The notes: generated by a model from the sequence alone, not told the origin. DNA of 64,000 nt from Blastocatellia bacterium AA13 (GCA_003222245.1 QHVH01000010.1:118323-182322), one strand, 5' to 3'. Counted from the stretch's first letter, positions 21,426-31,184 are shown. Translations and numbers: made by a program.

Positions 21426-22496
21426 GTGAGTGTGTTGATCTCCCAAAGAAGATCTTCTCAAATATACCGCCTTGTCCTCGCCTTTCTTGTATGCGGGCCC
21501 GCATTCGTTGCGCGCGATTCATCGGCGGAGCTCGAAAAGCCGGCGCCTGCTTCCAGCCCACCCTTGCTGATCGCGCATAGGGGAGCATCCGCTTATGCTC
21601 CCGAGCACACGCTTGCTTCTTACCGACTCGCAATCGATTTGGGAGCCGACTTCGTCGAGCAGGACCTTCAGGTGACTCGGGACGGCGTACTGATCTGCAT
21701 GCACGATCCCGAGCTCACGCGGACTACCGATGTCAAAGATGTATTCCCGAACAAAGCTGCGAGTCGAAATCCCGAGGAACAAGGGAAACCGAAACGCGGA
21801 TGGTACACCGTTGACTTCTCGTTGGAGGAAATAAAGAAGCTCGATGCCGGTTCCTGGTTTAACCGCGCAAATCCGTTTGCCGCCAAACCGGAATACGCCG
21901 GCGCCAGGATCGCTACATTGCAAGAAGTGATCTCAGACGTGCGGGATCGGGCGGGGTTATACATCGAAATCAAACACTACGAATTCTACAAATCACTCGG
22001 TTATGACGTTATTGATAAACTCGTATCGATCCTGAATGCGAACGGTTTCAATTCATCCGGCAGGCGGGATCACATCTTTATTCAATCGTTCTCGAAGGCG
22101 AGTCTGTTGAAAATTCGCGCGGCGGCTCCGCAATACGCCCGAATACAACTTCTTCCGATGGAGGATCGAGGCCGCACGCAAGACACCTCGAAAGTCAGCG
22201 CTTCACTCGCAAGAGAGGTTGCCTTATATGCGAAAGGGGTCGGACCCGCCAAACAAATGATCCGAAGCGCAGCGGATGTGGAGACCTTTCACTCGGCCGG
22301 CTTGCTCGTACATCCCTACACGTTTCGGGGACCAACCACGGCAGTCAACCGGCGCCCTCTTGGTGAAACTCAGGCCGGAGGATTAACGCTGCGCCAACTT
22401 ATAGTGGCAGACATAGATTCATACCTCACTTTCGGAGTCGACGGCGGCTTCACGGACTATACTGATCTGTGGGTCCAGGCCGTGAAAGCGCGGTGA
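21426..22496 (+). CDS. glpQ: Periplasmic glycerophosphodiester phosphodiesterase (GlpQ-type)
   Basis: 356 residues from GTG 21426, immediately after the stop codon of the M20 gene (translational coupling likely). A signal peptide (about 12-35, ending VARDSSAE) precedes the GDPD barrel: LIAHRGASAYAPEHT, DFVEQDLQVTRDGVLICMHD (metal and catalytic Glu/Asp/His), and YIEIKHYEFY. The length and insertion match the periplasmic GlpQ branch, which cuts glycerophosphodiesters to glycerol-3-phosphate and an alcohol. Confidence 0.88.
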   Translation: MSVLISQRRSSQIYRLVLAFLVCGPAFVARDSSAELEKPAPASSPPLLIAHRGASAYAPEHTLASYRLAIDLGADFVEQDLQVTRDGVLICMHDPELTRTTDVKDVFPNKAASRNPEEQGKPKRGWYTVDFSLEEIKKLDAGSWFNRANPFAAKPEYAGARIATLQEVISDVRDRAGLYIEIKHYEFYKSLGYDVIDKLVSILNANGFNSSGRRDHIFIQSFSKASLLKIRAAAPQYARIQLLPMEDRGRTQDTSKVSASLAREVALYAKGVGPAKQMIRSAADVETFHSAGLLVHPYTFRGPTTAVNRRPLGETQAGGLTLRQLIVADIDSYLTFGVDGGFTDYTDLWVQAVKAR

Positions 22497-22623
22497 TTCC
22501 GTGGAATCGAACCCTTTTTCGCTACTTTCGCGAGAAGATTTGAATTCCTCTTTGTGATAGCATACAAGCTCGTTTCGCGGATGAAGTGGCGGCGGTGTTG
22601 ATCGAGAGCGCCCGGGGTCGCAC

Positions 22624-23565
22624 ATGATCGTTGAAGAGTTCAAGGTTGCATTCGCCGGAGAAATCGCAGACGCAATAGCGCGGCTCTCGCGCCGCTACAG
22701 CGTCACGGATGACGAGATGGCTGCTGCCTTCTTTGCATCGGCCAAGAAATATCTGCCGGACTCAATTTCGGATGCCGGCGCGGATGAAAATAAAGCCGTC
22801 GTTGGCGAGTTCATTGCTTCCCTTAACCTGGACGATCTGTGTCTGGCTCTCGCTTGTGCGAAAGGCGACGATGCGGCCTGGGAGGATTTTTTTCACGACT
22901 ATCGCGCTTACTTGAACGGCATCGCCAGAGCTCACACGAACGACTCCAGTAAAGCTGAGCAACTTGCCGACTCGACTTTCGCCGAGCTTTATGGCTTGAG
23001 AGAAACAGAGGGCGAGCGCATAAGCAAATTCTCGTTCTATTCGGGCCGGGGCTCGTTGAAGGGGTGGTTAAGGGCGGTGGTTTTCCAGCTCTCCGCCGAT
23101 TCGCATCGGCAGAGCAACCGCTACGTACAAACGGAGGAAGATGAAGATCTCGATCGCTTGGCGAAGCCGATTGAACTCGAGCGCCACCACCTTCCTGAGA
23201 TCACTTTTGTGCGCGATCGGTACCGCGCGGCAGTCGCGGATGCATTGCGGCGCGCATTTACGCAGTTGAATTCAAAAGAGGGCCTCCTGCTGGCGTATTA
23301 CTATTGTGACGAGATGACCCTGAGGGAGATAGGACGCGTGTTTAATGTACATGAAGCCAGCATAAGCCGCTGGATAGCAAAAACGAACAAGCACGTACGA
23401 AAACTCGTGGAGAAGAACCTGGCGGCCGAGCACGGCTTCAAACGGCGCGAGATAGCTGAAGCCATCGAGTTGGCCGCTCAGCAGCTGGATATAAGCGCAA
23501 AGGAGTACCTTTTTGAGGCGCTTCCGGCTGACCGAAAAGCCGGAAAAGCCGCCGAGGGCGCCTGA
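22624..23565 (+). CDS. Sigma-70-like (ECF-type) RNA polymerase sigma factor
   Basis: 313 residues. Region 2-like helices around 95-165 (ACAKGDDAAWEDFFHDYRAYL...AEQLADSTFAELYG and FYSGRGSLKGWLRAVVF) and a region 4 HTH near 225-275 (MTLREIGRVFNVHEASISRWI). The N-terminal 80 residues are extra compared with standard ECF sigma factors. The next gene encodes a zinc-finger anti-sigma-like membrane protein starting 83 bp downstream, the usual sigma/anti-sigma arrangement. Confidence 0.8.
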   Translation: MIVEEFKVAFAGEIADAIARLSRRYSVTDDEMAAAFFASAKKYLPDSISDAGADENKAVVGEFIASLNLDDLCLALACAKGDDAAWEDFFHDYRAYLNGIARAHTNDSSKAEQLADSTFAELYGLRETEGERISKFSFYSGRGSLKGWLRAVVFQLSADSHRQSNRYVQTEEDEDLDRLAKPIELERHHLPEITFVRDRYRAAVADALRRAFTQLNSKEGLLLAYYYCDEMTLREIGRVFNVHEASISRWIAKTNKHVRKLVEKNLAAEHGFKRREIAEAIELAAQQLDISAKEYLFEALPADRKAGKAAEGA

Positions 23566-23647
23566 AAGGCATAGACGGACAGAATATGCGCAAGCGGCCC
23601 GCCGCAGGGCGTTCACTCGATGGCGAATTTTGAAATTTATTCAGGAA

Positions 23648-25015
23648 ATGAGACGAATCGATAACAACACTCCAGCTCCGTTTGAGAGGCTTTTGCGTTC
23701 GCATCTGAAGGCGGCCAGTACCTCTTCCGACTGCTCCGGGTTTGACGCGGATCTGGCGACCTCGTATCTGGAACACGCGCTCCCTGCGGCAACAAGACAA
23801 TGGTACGAAAATCACCTGCTTGAGTGCTATGACTGCCGAAAAACTGTAGCCAGTCTCTCTCTGGCTTATGAAGAGGAAGCTTTGACCGGCGCCGATCAAC
23901 GGCGCATCGTTGAAGCGCCTGCGGGATTGGGGTTCCTCAGCCTGTTTGCGACGCCGAAATGGGCGTTGGCGGCTGCGGCGCTGCTGATCGCGCTCATCAG
24001 CATTCCTGTAATCCTCAATCTTAATGATCGAAAACCGTCCGTAGCTCTCTCAGAAGAATCCTCGACCCCCAACTCTTTGCCGGGAAGCTCATCGCCCGTT
24101 GCTGAAGCCGGCCCCGCGAAAACCACAATTACTCCCTTAGATAGCGCAAGAGGCGCTCAGACGACGACCGCCGTTCCCGCATCATCGCCGAGTTCCACAA
24201 ACGGCGCAGCGGCAGGCGGCGCGGGCGTGAGCGGAACACCTAAACCGGTCGAATCCAGCGGCCGCTCAGCAGCCGATGCGCGTCCGGCTCCGGCGGTCGG
24301 CGCGGTTCGTGAACTCGATCGGAATGCCGAAGAAAAAAAGAACGAGGTTGCGGCGTCCGCTAAATCGGAAACTGCGCAGCCGGTTTCTCAACCCGAAGCG
24401 CGGCAAGGAGAGCGCTCGGAAGCGGTCTCTGACACTCAGGTAAAGAATGGACGAGCCGATCTCCCCAAGGTCGATACGGCAAAGGCCCTCAGCCTGCCGG
24501 AAGATAAAGGAAAGAGCGGAGAAGTTAAGACCCTGCGCCGCGGCACTGTCGGCGATGCCGCAAGGTCCGAAAAGGAGAGAACCGCTACTGTAAAACCGCT
24601 CGGTCCTGTTACGCCGTCGCCTTCAGAAAACCAAGGCTCCGATTCTACCGTCAGAGCCGGAATCTCGGCCCCTCCTCCTTCGGGCCGGGATAAGGACAAC
24701 AAAAAAGTTTCGGCTTCATCGGATACGAGAATGGTCCGCGCAGCGGAGCTATCCGCCGCAAAACCGGCCAAGCCGGAAGAGCGCCGCGTTTCTAACAAAA
24801 CATTCCGGCTTATCAGCGGAGTATGGACAGACAAGAGCTACAAACCGGATAAGGAGATTCCGGTTGTGCCGCTCACCTGGGATACGGACGTGTACAAGGA
24901 AATGCTGTTGAAGCAAGCCGGGCTCAAGCCGTATTTTGCTGGATTCCAAACCGGCGAGCGCGTGATAGTCGTCTACAAGGGAACAATCTACAAAATATCT
25001 CCACTAGAAAAGTAG
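23648..25015 (+). CDS. Membrane-bound zinc-finger anti-sigma factor with long disordered periplasmic region
   Basis: 455 residues from ATG 23648 (TCAGGAA upstream); the longer frame from 23513 overlaps the sigma gene and is unlikely. Zinc-finger anti-sigma domain at about 25-65 (LEHAL...NHLLECYDC: HxxxCxxC). One membrane helix at about 98-118 (WALAAAALLIALISIPVIL). Then about 230 residues very rich in Ala, Ser, Pro, Lys and Glu, predicted disordered, and a small C-terminal domain (about 385-455) ending ERVIVVYKGTIYKI. It likely holds the preceding sigma factor at the membrane until a periplasmic signal. Its 3' end overlaps the convergent DinB-family gene by 28 bp. Confidence 0.75.
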   Translation: MRRIDNNTPAPFERLLRSHLKAASTSSDCSGFDADLATSYLEHALPAATRQWYENHLLECYDCRKTVASLSLAYEEEALTGADQRRIVEAPAGLGFLSLFATPKWALAAAALLIALISIPVILNLNDRKPSVALSEESSTPNSLPGSSSPVAEAGPAKTTITPLDSARGAQTTTAVPASSPSSTNGAAAGGAGVSGTPKPVESSGRSAADARPAPAVGAVRELDRNAEEKKNEVAASAKSETAQPVSQPEARQGERSEAVSDTQVKNGRADLPKVDTAKALSLPEDKGKSGEVKTLRRGTVGDAARSEKERTATVKPLGPVTPSPSENQGSDSTVRAGISAPPPSGRDKDNKKVSASSDTRMVRAAELSAAKPAKPEERRVSNKTFRLISGVWTDKSYKPDKEIPVVPLTWDTDVYKEMLLKQAGLKPYFAGFQTGERVIVVYKGTIYKISPLEK

Positions 25016-25584
25016 GGGTTTTCATTAGCGTCTACTACCATGCGGGCCGGACAGTCCGCTGAAGCCAATACGGCTTTCATCTGCGCGAGATGCCTGCCTT
25101 CGTGAAGTCCAATAAAAGCGAGCCAACGATACGCGTTCAGGGGGCCGAACACCGGATGCGGCGCCGCGGCTCGCGAAAGGTCCGCGGATTCGATCCGTTG
25201 CCGCATCGCCTTCAATGTTTCGCGCGTCTGGCGAATTTTTGCCAGCGCTGCATCGATCGCGAGTTGTTCTTGAGGCTGCGCGAGTTCGGGCGCGGTAAAC
25301 TTCTGGTCCTTCGCCCGTTCAATATATTCATCGAGCGAAAAAGGCTGAAATCCACCACCATCGGGATTCGGTTCTAGAGATTTGTTCTCGGCAATCAACC
25401 TGTTCAACAGTCCGATCACCCGCTCCTCAGTTCGGCCAAGATGCTCGACGAGATTCGCCACCGACCATGCTTCCGGTGACGGCCTAAATTCGGCTTGCTC
25501 GCGAGTCAGATCTTGAACCGTGGAATAAATTCGCTCTCGAATGTTATCGATTGAGTCAAAGACATCGGAAAGACTATTGAACAC
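24988..25584 (-). CDS. DinB-family protein (putative metal-dependent enzyme)
   Basis: 198 residues. I place the start at GTG 25584 because GGGAGGG lies just upstream; the GTG at 25626 has none. Four-helix DinB fold signs: EAWSVANLVEHLGRTEERV (first His), FGPLNAYRWLAFIGLHEGRHLAQM (HxxxH at the C-terminus). Family members bind a divalent metal through three histidines; some are thiol-dependent transferases, and the role here is unknown. Confidence 0.78.
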   Translation of the reverse strand: MFNSLSDVFDSIDNIRERIYSTVQDLTREQAEFRPSPEAWSVANLVEHLGRTEERVIGLLNRLIAENKSLEPNPDGGGFQPFSLDEYIERAKDQKFTAPELAQPQEQLAIDAALAKIRQTRETLKAMRQRIESADLSRAAAPHPVFGPLNAYRWLAFIGLHEGRHLAQMKAVLASADCPARMVVDANENPYFSSGDIL

Positions 25585-26304
25585 GTTTCCCTCCCGCTGC
25601 TGTTGTTTGAGGGTTGATATTAACACAATACGTTACCGGCGATCTCAAGGTCGTCGGCTCCACAAACTGCGGTGCTTCTCGCGACTACTGCTTCGTTGCT
25701 CAACTCAGCACATAACTAATAGCTCAGCCGATCAGCAAATTTTTCTTGACTTGAGAGATAAGTTGCATACAATAGCGGTGGCCTAAAATACACTGACCGG
25801 TCATTACGGCTAGTGTAACAATGTAGCGGCACTGGATTAAGGGGTTAATGGGAAATTGCCAGACTTGGCAATCCTTATACTCGGCATTTAGTTTTCATGA
25901 CACTAGCGTCACAATCGCGTTGATTCGCTGCTCCTGCAATAGTCTGTTTATGAGTCGGTGTTTTTCCCGCCGGAAGGTGCGGCGACATCAGTCGATGGTG
26001 ATGGCTTCTTAACCAAACCACTCGCATAAAACGACAGCAACACCGGAGAATTATACATACCGACGGTTTCGTTCGAAAGAATTAGGGTTATAGGCTGCGA
26101 CCAAAGAGTCTCGTACCAGATTAATCGATGGAAGTCGCGATTTTGCGCATGAAGCCTTCGACCTTAACATTTGTCGGAGAACTTCACAGCCATAATTCCG
26201 GAGAGGACTGGCTCTGGCTGAATCTCGGGTTGTCGATCGCCGCGATTCTTCGAATTAACCATCACCTTCTTATCTGGGCGAACGAAAGAAAGGGAATGTT
26301 AAAG
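25585..26304. other. Long intergenic region / leader upstream of the Cys-rich peptide gene
   Basis: No convincing gene on either strand. It contains a good sigma70-type promoter (25746-25773, plus strand), a hairpin TTGCCA-GACT-TGGCAA (about 25857-25872), and an in-frame ATG at 26128 with no RBS that only lengthens the downstream peptide. If the promoter serves the peptide gene, the leader is over 500 nt. Confidence 0.4.
25746..25773 (+). promoter_or_regulatory. Sigma70-type promoter
   Basis: TTGACT (25746-25751), 16 bp, TACAAT (25768-25773). Predicted start near 25780, reading toward the Cys-rich peptide gene and its partner. Confidence 0.5.
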
Positions 26305-26760
26305 ATGCAGAAGAGCAGAACAACCAACTCATTGTCCATTTTCAGAACCCTTAACCAATGCGCAGGGATGATCCTGACCCTCAGTCTCTTTCTATTCACT
26401 AGCTTTTCCTTGAGCAGGCGCACACCTGTGGTGAGCGCGGATTCAATGCGTCCCTCAAGTTCGTCTACTCGTCTGGATTGCAAGCCTCGACTCGGTCCGG
26501 CCGCATACATGAGGCTGATCGGGCCGACAGCTCCGACGTCGCCACGTCAACTGCTGCGCGCAAGTTTCTCTCAGGATGATGGGATGGGGATTGAGGGGTC
26601 GGGCGGTTCACAGTGGTGCTACGGCCAATCGTGCCAGCATAACCTTATGGTGTGCGATCCTGGTGCTTTCGCGAGTCCGACCTCAGGGTGCTGCGTCGTG
26701 TGTTGCTGGGAGAACAATCCAAGCAATTGCAGCGCTCCCGCTTGCTGCACGCCTAAGTGA
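26305..26760 (+). CDS. Secreted cysteine-rich small protein, unknown function
   Basis: 151 residues from ATG 26305, with AAGGGA at 26290-26295; the ATG at 26296 sits against that RBS. An N-terminal hydrophobic export segment (about 20-37, MILTLSLFLFTSFS) is followed by a Ser/Pro/Arg-rich stretch and a C-terminal tail of about 55 residues containing ten cysteines in the pattern C-C-C-CC-CC-C-CC, plus one earlier Cys. This could be a disulfide-knotted exported peptide or a precursor of a modified peptide, but no modification enzyme is adjacent. The next gene, 174 bp on, is an exported helical protein. No family is recognised. Confidence 0.6.
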   Translation: MQKSRTTNSLSIFRTLNQCAGMILTLSLFLFTSFSLSRRTPVVSADSMRPSSSSTRLDCKPRLGPAAYMRLIGPTAPTSPRQLLRASFSQDDGMGIEGSGGSQWCYGQSCQHNLMVCDPGAFASPTSGCCVVCCWENNPSNCSAPACCTPK

Positions 26761-26934
26761 AGTGATAGCTTGGGCGCACTGTAGTGATCGAGAACACCCG
26801 GTGTTTGGTTTCCGTCAGCCATCGGCAATGAGAACAACGCGGAGAACGAATACCACAGCCGCAAGAGCCCTCGCGCGAATAGTTCCGTTCCGCTCTTTAA
26901 AAAGGTGGATAAAGAAACCTGAAGGGAGTTGGGT

Positions 26935-28863
26935 ATGCGCTTTCGTCCAGTGTCTCTACGTCACTCCGTCAGATCGATATTTCCATTGTTACTTTGCGTC
27001 GGACTTGTTAGGTCGATGCTTCCTGATTTGGCGCTGGCGCGGCAAGAGGTCAGACCAGCCGAGGCCGCTAACGTGAAGCCCGACGCTAGACCAGCGAGCC
27101 CAATCAAAGAGCGAGACGAATCCAGACCTGGCGCTTCTGTCCAGACGGTCACAAAGAAAGAAGCCTCAGCGGACTTAGAAAGAGAACGCAGTGACTTCGA
27201 CGAAAAGGAACGGGCCATTCGATCCAATTTAGAATCTATCTTCGCTTCAGCATATCGCCTAGAATCGATCGAGTTCAGGATCATTGCCGAAATCGAAGCG
27301 GCATCCCTGATGTGGGAGATGGACAAGGAGCGGGCTCATTCGGTTCTACTGGGCGTATTCGATCGAATGCGTGTGCTTCAGCGGGATGATCGATCCCCGA
27401 AAACACAGGCTGGCGGCCGCCCTGCTTATGAAAAACTCAAGATGTGGATCCTCCGCAAGGTCGCCAGAATAGACCCAAAGATGGTAACTGAAATGCTGTC
27501 TAAAGACGACGGTAATGAGAGCCATCCCCCGGTCGCGGGTGATTGGTCCGAGGAAGGGCGCGCAATTTTAGCTGTAGCGTTCGAGCAGATCGATCGCGAC
27601 CCATCTCTCGCAGGGCGATTAGCCCAGCAGAGTCTGACGCTCGGACTCGTAGACATCCCTGGCTTTCTTCGCAAGCTATCGCAGAGCGATATGAAGCTTG
27701 CGCAAGAACAAGCGCTTAGCCTTATAACCCAGTTGCGCGACAGCTCGGCGTCTCCATTCTTCCTGCTGAACTTTCAATCTTTCGTGCTGATGAAGGGCTC
27801 GCCTGCCAGCCTGCGCGGCGCCTATTTTGAGGCGCTTAATTTTCGCCTTCACCGTAATCTCGGGAACGAATTGCCGATCGGGGAACTCGAAGACACTCTT
27901 CAGGCCGCTCGTGCCGCAGCCCGACTCGCCGGCGTATCGCCGCAATGGCAAGGCGAGTTCAACGAAACAGTTGCTGAACTCGAACGGGTGCTCACGTCAC
28001 GGTCGCAAGCGATTCCTGCGCCGACCGCGCGCATTGCCGTAGACATGCCCGAGTTCGTCTCGACAGACGGTAATACGGCTGATATGGCTGATGCCGCCGC
28101 ACGGGCTGCCTCCATACCTGATTCCAAGCACCGGAACGAACAATATTGCAAGCTCGCAGTGGCGGCTGCGATGAAAGCGGACGCGCGGTTAGCGGAAGAT
28201 CTTCTGTCGCGAATCAATGACGAAGAGAGCCGTCGGAGTGCGAGCGTAGCCGTCTACAGTCCACTTGTGAGAAAAGCCGTCCGCGAATCGAATTGGACGC
28301 AGGCGTCCGCATACGCGATGAAGATATCGGAACCGCTCGGCCGGAGCCTTGTTATCGATTCAATAAGCCGCGGAATTCGGGATAAGCAGACCTTGAAGGA
28401 CCTCTACGATGCCGCGCTTGCCCAGTCGCGAAGCGATGCTCACACGTGGAACGCGGTAAAGGGAGCCTTGGTCCTGGCACAGTCGCTGTTGACTTCAAAC
28501 AATGCGCGTTCATCGGAAGGGCTCGGTTGGGCGGTTTATCTGCTGAACAATTGCCGCGAGCCGCTCTCGTTGTTGTCAGACTCCAACCCGGATCCTGTGA
28601 TTCAAAGCTGGGTTACGCTGCCGAGCACTATGCATAGATCTGAAGAAGCTCTCGAAGGTGTTCAATTGATCGGGACGGCGTTTGAGGCGTCCGGGCGACG
28701 CGACAGCGCTCATGCTCAAGCATTAGCGCTGGGGCTCTCCTCTCGCAGCCTTTCCCTGCTGGCTCAGACGGCTGTAGCACGGGCCGAGTGGGAAAAGATC
28801 AAAAGATTCAAAAGAAAACCGGTTCAGGCGGTCGCGTTGAAGGCCGGCAACGGCGCTAATTAA
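26935..28863 (+). CDS. Exported helical-repeat protein of unknown function
   Basis: 642 residues from ATG 26935 with GAAGGGAG upstream; the TTG at 26929 lies inside the spacer. Signal peptide (about 1-36, ending ALARQ). The rest is almost wholly alpha-helical with short Ala- and Arg-rich helix pairs reminiscent of TPR/HEAT-like arrays (for example RAHSVLLGVFDRMRVL, DADARLAEDLLSRIND-like units). No catalytic motif is visible and I do not recognise the family. The stop codon overlaps the next open frame (TAATG), and the neighbouring genes encode secreted products, suggesting a co-expressed envelope group. Confidence 0.65.
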   Translation: MRFRPVSLRHSVRSIFPLLLCVGLVRSMLPDLALARQEVRPAEAANVKPDARPASPIKERDESRPGASVQTVTKKEASADLERERSDFDEKERAIRSNLESIFASAYRLESIEFRIIAEIEAASLMWEMDKERAHSVLLGVFDRMRVLQRDDRSPKTQAGGRPAYEKLKMWILRKVARIDPKMVTEMLSKDDGNESHPPVAGDWSEEGRAILAVAFEQIDRDPSLAGRLAQQSLTLGLVDIPGFLRKLSQSDMKLAQEQALSLITQLRDSSASPFFLLNFQSFVLMKGSPASLRGAYFEALNFRLHRNLGNELPIGELEDTLQAARAAARLAGVSPQWQGEFNETVAELERVLTSRSQAIPAPTARIAVDMPEFVSTDGNTADMADAAARAASIPDSKHRNEQYCKLAVAAAMKADARLAEDLLSRINDEESRRSASVAVYSPLVRKAVRESNWTQASAYAMKISEPLGRSLVIDSISRGIRDKQTLKDLYDAALAQSRSDAHTWNAVKGALVLAQSLLTSNNARSSEGLGWAVYLLNNCREPLSLLSDSNPDPVIQSWVTLPSTMHRSEEALEGVQLIGTAFEASGRRDSAHAQALALGLSSRSLSLLAQTAVARAEWEKIKRFKRKPVQAVALKAGNGAN

Positions 28864-29006
28864 TGATTTCCGAACAACACTCTCGCCACTTTATTGAGAA
28901 GCCCTCGTTTTGTACAAGCGGTCTTAAATACTCTGGGTTGAATACTCTTGATGCACAGGGGCTTTCAAAATACTATGAGCTGAGCGGAATGCGGGAGGCC
29001 GCGGAT

Positions 29007-29450
29007 ATGATCATGAGGTGCGCAGTTGGACTCTTAATTCTGAGCGCTGTGATTTCGGCGGGGTGCTCAGCGGCGATCGGAACTAATCAGGCCGGCGAGA
29101 CGCCGCAGTCGGGACAAGTGCCGCCGCAAGTCACAGCGGCAAACGAAATGGCCGTAATAGCGCGTCTCCGCAGTATAAGCAGCGCTGAGACCCTGTATTA
29201 CGCCGAGTCCGGCAAATACACCACTCTCGACGACTTGCTGTCCAAGCAATACCTCTCTGATCCATCGCAAGGAAAGCTTCAGGGTTATCGAATTGAAGTG
29301 AGTCTAAAGCCGGACGGATTCGCCGCTACCGCCGTGCCCAATAAATACGGAGTAACCGGCAAGCGTTCATTTTATCTCGATCAGACCAACGTTCTGCGAG
29401 GCGGTGACAAAGCCGGCTCGCAGGCGACGGCTTCTGACCCGGAGCAATAG
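29007..29450 (+). CDS. Lipoprotein with pseudopilin-like C-terminal domain
   Basis: 147 residues if started at ATG 29007 (GGGAGG 8 nt upstream). A longer frame from ATG 28863 overlaps the previous stop as TAATG and would add 48 residues. N-terminal signal ends ISAGC, a lipobox-like sequence. The segment ARLRSISSAETLYYAESG with KYTTLDDLL resembles the region after the first helix of type II secretion pseudopilins and type IV pilins, but the prepilin helix is missing. Role unknown. Confidence 0.65.
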   Translation: MIMRCAVGLLILSAVISAGCSAAIGTNQAGETPQSGQVPPQVTAANEMAVIARLRSISSAETLYYAESGKYTTLDDLLSKQYLSDPSQGKLQGYRIEVSLKPDGFAATAVPNKYGVTGKRSFYLDQTNVLRGGDKAGSQATASDPEQ

Positions 29451-29804
29451 CGCCGTCTCGAATTTGCGATTTGCACGCTTGGAACGCAGCCGTCCTGCCT
29501 GCCCAACCATGCACCGAAGCGCTGGAGCAAGCTTCGCCCGTTATGGCGCTGTCTCCGCTAATGAGACACATATCTGTAGCTGTTCGGTGAGCCTACAAAT
29601 ATCGAAGGCGGATTTCTCAGTAAGATCACTCGCCAGAGATACGACTTCATCCATGAGGACAGACCTGTTGTCTCTTCGATTGACCTTTTTGATGAAACCT
29701 CTTTACCTGACTCGTTGCGAAGTAAACGACTTTCTGCGCGGAGAGTGTCGTAGTAATCTTACGCCGCGTGAAAGACTCTTTTGCTGGAGAACCCGGAGGG
29801 TAGA
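29451..29804. other. Intergenic region without recognised content
   Basis: About 350 bp. Open frames here are short and lack RBS or family likeness. No clear hairpin terminator or promoter was found. Confidence 0.4.
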
Positions 29805-30200
29805 ATGGCTTTTAAAAAAAGGCTGTCGGCCAAGAAGAAATCCGAGCTTTGCCTTCAATGCGGAAAGTGTTGTATGGCCATGACATTTTCGGGCGGCGAA
29901 GTGGATGACGACGCCCGCGATGAGATTCATTGGATGGAGCTCCACGGACTCAAAATCGACTACGTCATCGAACGAGGCAAGACCGAGTATTACTTCACTA
30001 TTCCTCAGCGATGCGGCGCATTAGTTGAAGCCGATGGAAAGTTCACATGCGGCGTGTATGATACTCGGCCTCAGATGTGCAAAGACTACGACGGTAGAAT
30101 GGAAGGCCCGTTCGGCGTGGCCGACTGCCTTTGGCGTTATGAATCAGAAGGCCGGCCGCTGCCGGTAAGCGGGCCTGTTCGCATTCAGCCTCGCGGTTGA
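29805..30200 (+). CDS. YkgJ-family cysteine cluster protein
   Basis: 131 residues from ATG 29805 (GGAGGG 4 nt upstream). The signature CLQCGKCC (CxxCxxCC) lies near residue 16, with further cysteines in PQRCG, FTCGVYDTRPQMCKDY and ADCLW, the pattern expected to bind zinc or an iron-sulfur cluster. The biochemical function of the family is not established. It may be the first gene of a run with the SnoaL-like and cupin genes (gaps of 39 bp and about 17 bp). Confidence 0.78.
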   Translation: MAFKKRLSAKKKSELCLQCGKCCMAMTFSGGEVDDDARDEIHWMELHGLKIDYVIERGKTEYYFTIPQRCGALVEADGKFTCGVYDTRPQMCKDYDGRMEGPFGVADCLWRYESEGRPLPVSGPVRIQPRG

Positions 30201-30239
30201 TGTTGGTCGAAACCAACCTGCTCACAAAGAGAGTTCAAT

Positions 30240-30614
30240 GTGACTGACGAACAGGCAATCGAATCTTCTATTCGGAAGTTCATCGAGGCGTACAACGCGG
30301 GCGATCTGAAAGCCGTGCTGGCATATTACTCCGATGATCTCATAAAGACGCGGCAGGGCGCCGCGCCCGAAACCAAAACAGAGACGGCGCAACGAATCGC
30401 CGACGCGTTTGACAGGTTCGAGTGCAGCGTGGATGTCTCCAATGAAGAGATCCAGGTCGTTGATGACTTTGCCTTCACACGAGGCTCGTTCAAAGTGGTT
30501 TTGAAGCTAAAGAACGGCGGCGACGCTCAAACCCTCCACCGCCGGTATCTAGAGATCTGGCGCAAAGAAGGCGCGGAATGGCGAGTCTTCCGCACAATGG
30601 ACAACACGGCTTAA
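30240..30614 (+). CDS. SnoaL/NTF2-like protein
   Basis: 124 residues from GTG 30240. Typical NTF2-like beginning IRKFIEAYNAGDLKAVLAYYSDDLIKT and end YLEIWRKEGAEWRVFRTMDNTA. Members range from polyketide cyclases and isomerases to pure binding proteins; no active-site set can be named here. Preceded by AAAGAGAG. Confidence 0.75.
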   Translation: MTDEQAIESSIRKFIEAYNAGDLKAVLAYYSDDLIKTRQGAAPETKTETAQRIADAFDRFECSVDVSNEEIQVVDDFAFTRGSFKVVLKLKNGGDAQTLHRRYLEIWRKEGAEWRVFRTMDNTA

Positions 30615-30631
30615 AGGCAACGAGGAGAGCT

Positions 30632-31135
30632 TTGCTTACCGCGGACCGAATCAAATCGATCTTGAATCTTCGTCCTCATCCGGAAGAAGGCGGCTATTTC
30701 GCGGAGACCTACAGAGCCGGCGAATCAATATCACTCGATGCGCTGCCCGCTCGCTATGAAGGTGCGCGATCAATTTCAACTTGCATATATTATCTGCTGA
30801 CTCCCGACACCTTCTCCGCAATGCACAGGCTTCAGAGCGATGAGATATTTCACTTTTATCTAGGCGATCCGATCGAGATGTTGCAGCTATGGCCGGACGG
30901 CTCGGGGAAAATCGTCACTCTTGGGTCTAATATTGCCGAAGGGATGCAGCTACAGACGATCGTGCCCCGCGGCGTGTGGCAGGGATGCGCGTTGCGCTCG
31001 GGAGGAGAATTCGGGCTCCTCGGAACGACCGTGGCGCCAGGATTCGAATACGCCGATTATGAAACAGGATCGAGAGAGCGGCTGGCGTCTCAATACCCGC
31101 TCTATGAAAAAAAGATTGAGCTTCTGACTCGATAA
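30632..31135 (+). CDS. Cupin DUF985-family protein
   Basis: 167 residues from a TTG at 30632, chosen because GAGGAG sits just upstream; an ATG at 30578 would overlap the previous gene by 37 bp. Family motifs: HPEEGGYFAETYR, SISTCIYYLLTPDTFSAMHRL, DEIFHFYLGDPIEMLQLWPDG, VPRGVWQGCAL, and APGFEYADYE. It is a single cupin barrel with metal-binding His/Glu positions; the substrate is not known. Confidence 0.83.
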   Translation: MLTADRIKSILNLRPHPEEGGYFAETYRAGESISLDALPARYEGARSISTCIYYLLTPDTFSAMHRLQSDEIFHFYLGDPIEMLQLWPDGSGKIVTLGSNIAEGMQLQTIVPRGVWQGCALRSGGEFGLLGTTVAPGFEYADYETGSRERLASQYPLYEKKIELLTR

Positions 31136-31184
31136 GCGCTACTCGATGCGATGGTCTAGCGCGGTGTAAATACCGCTTTGAAGA

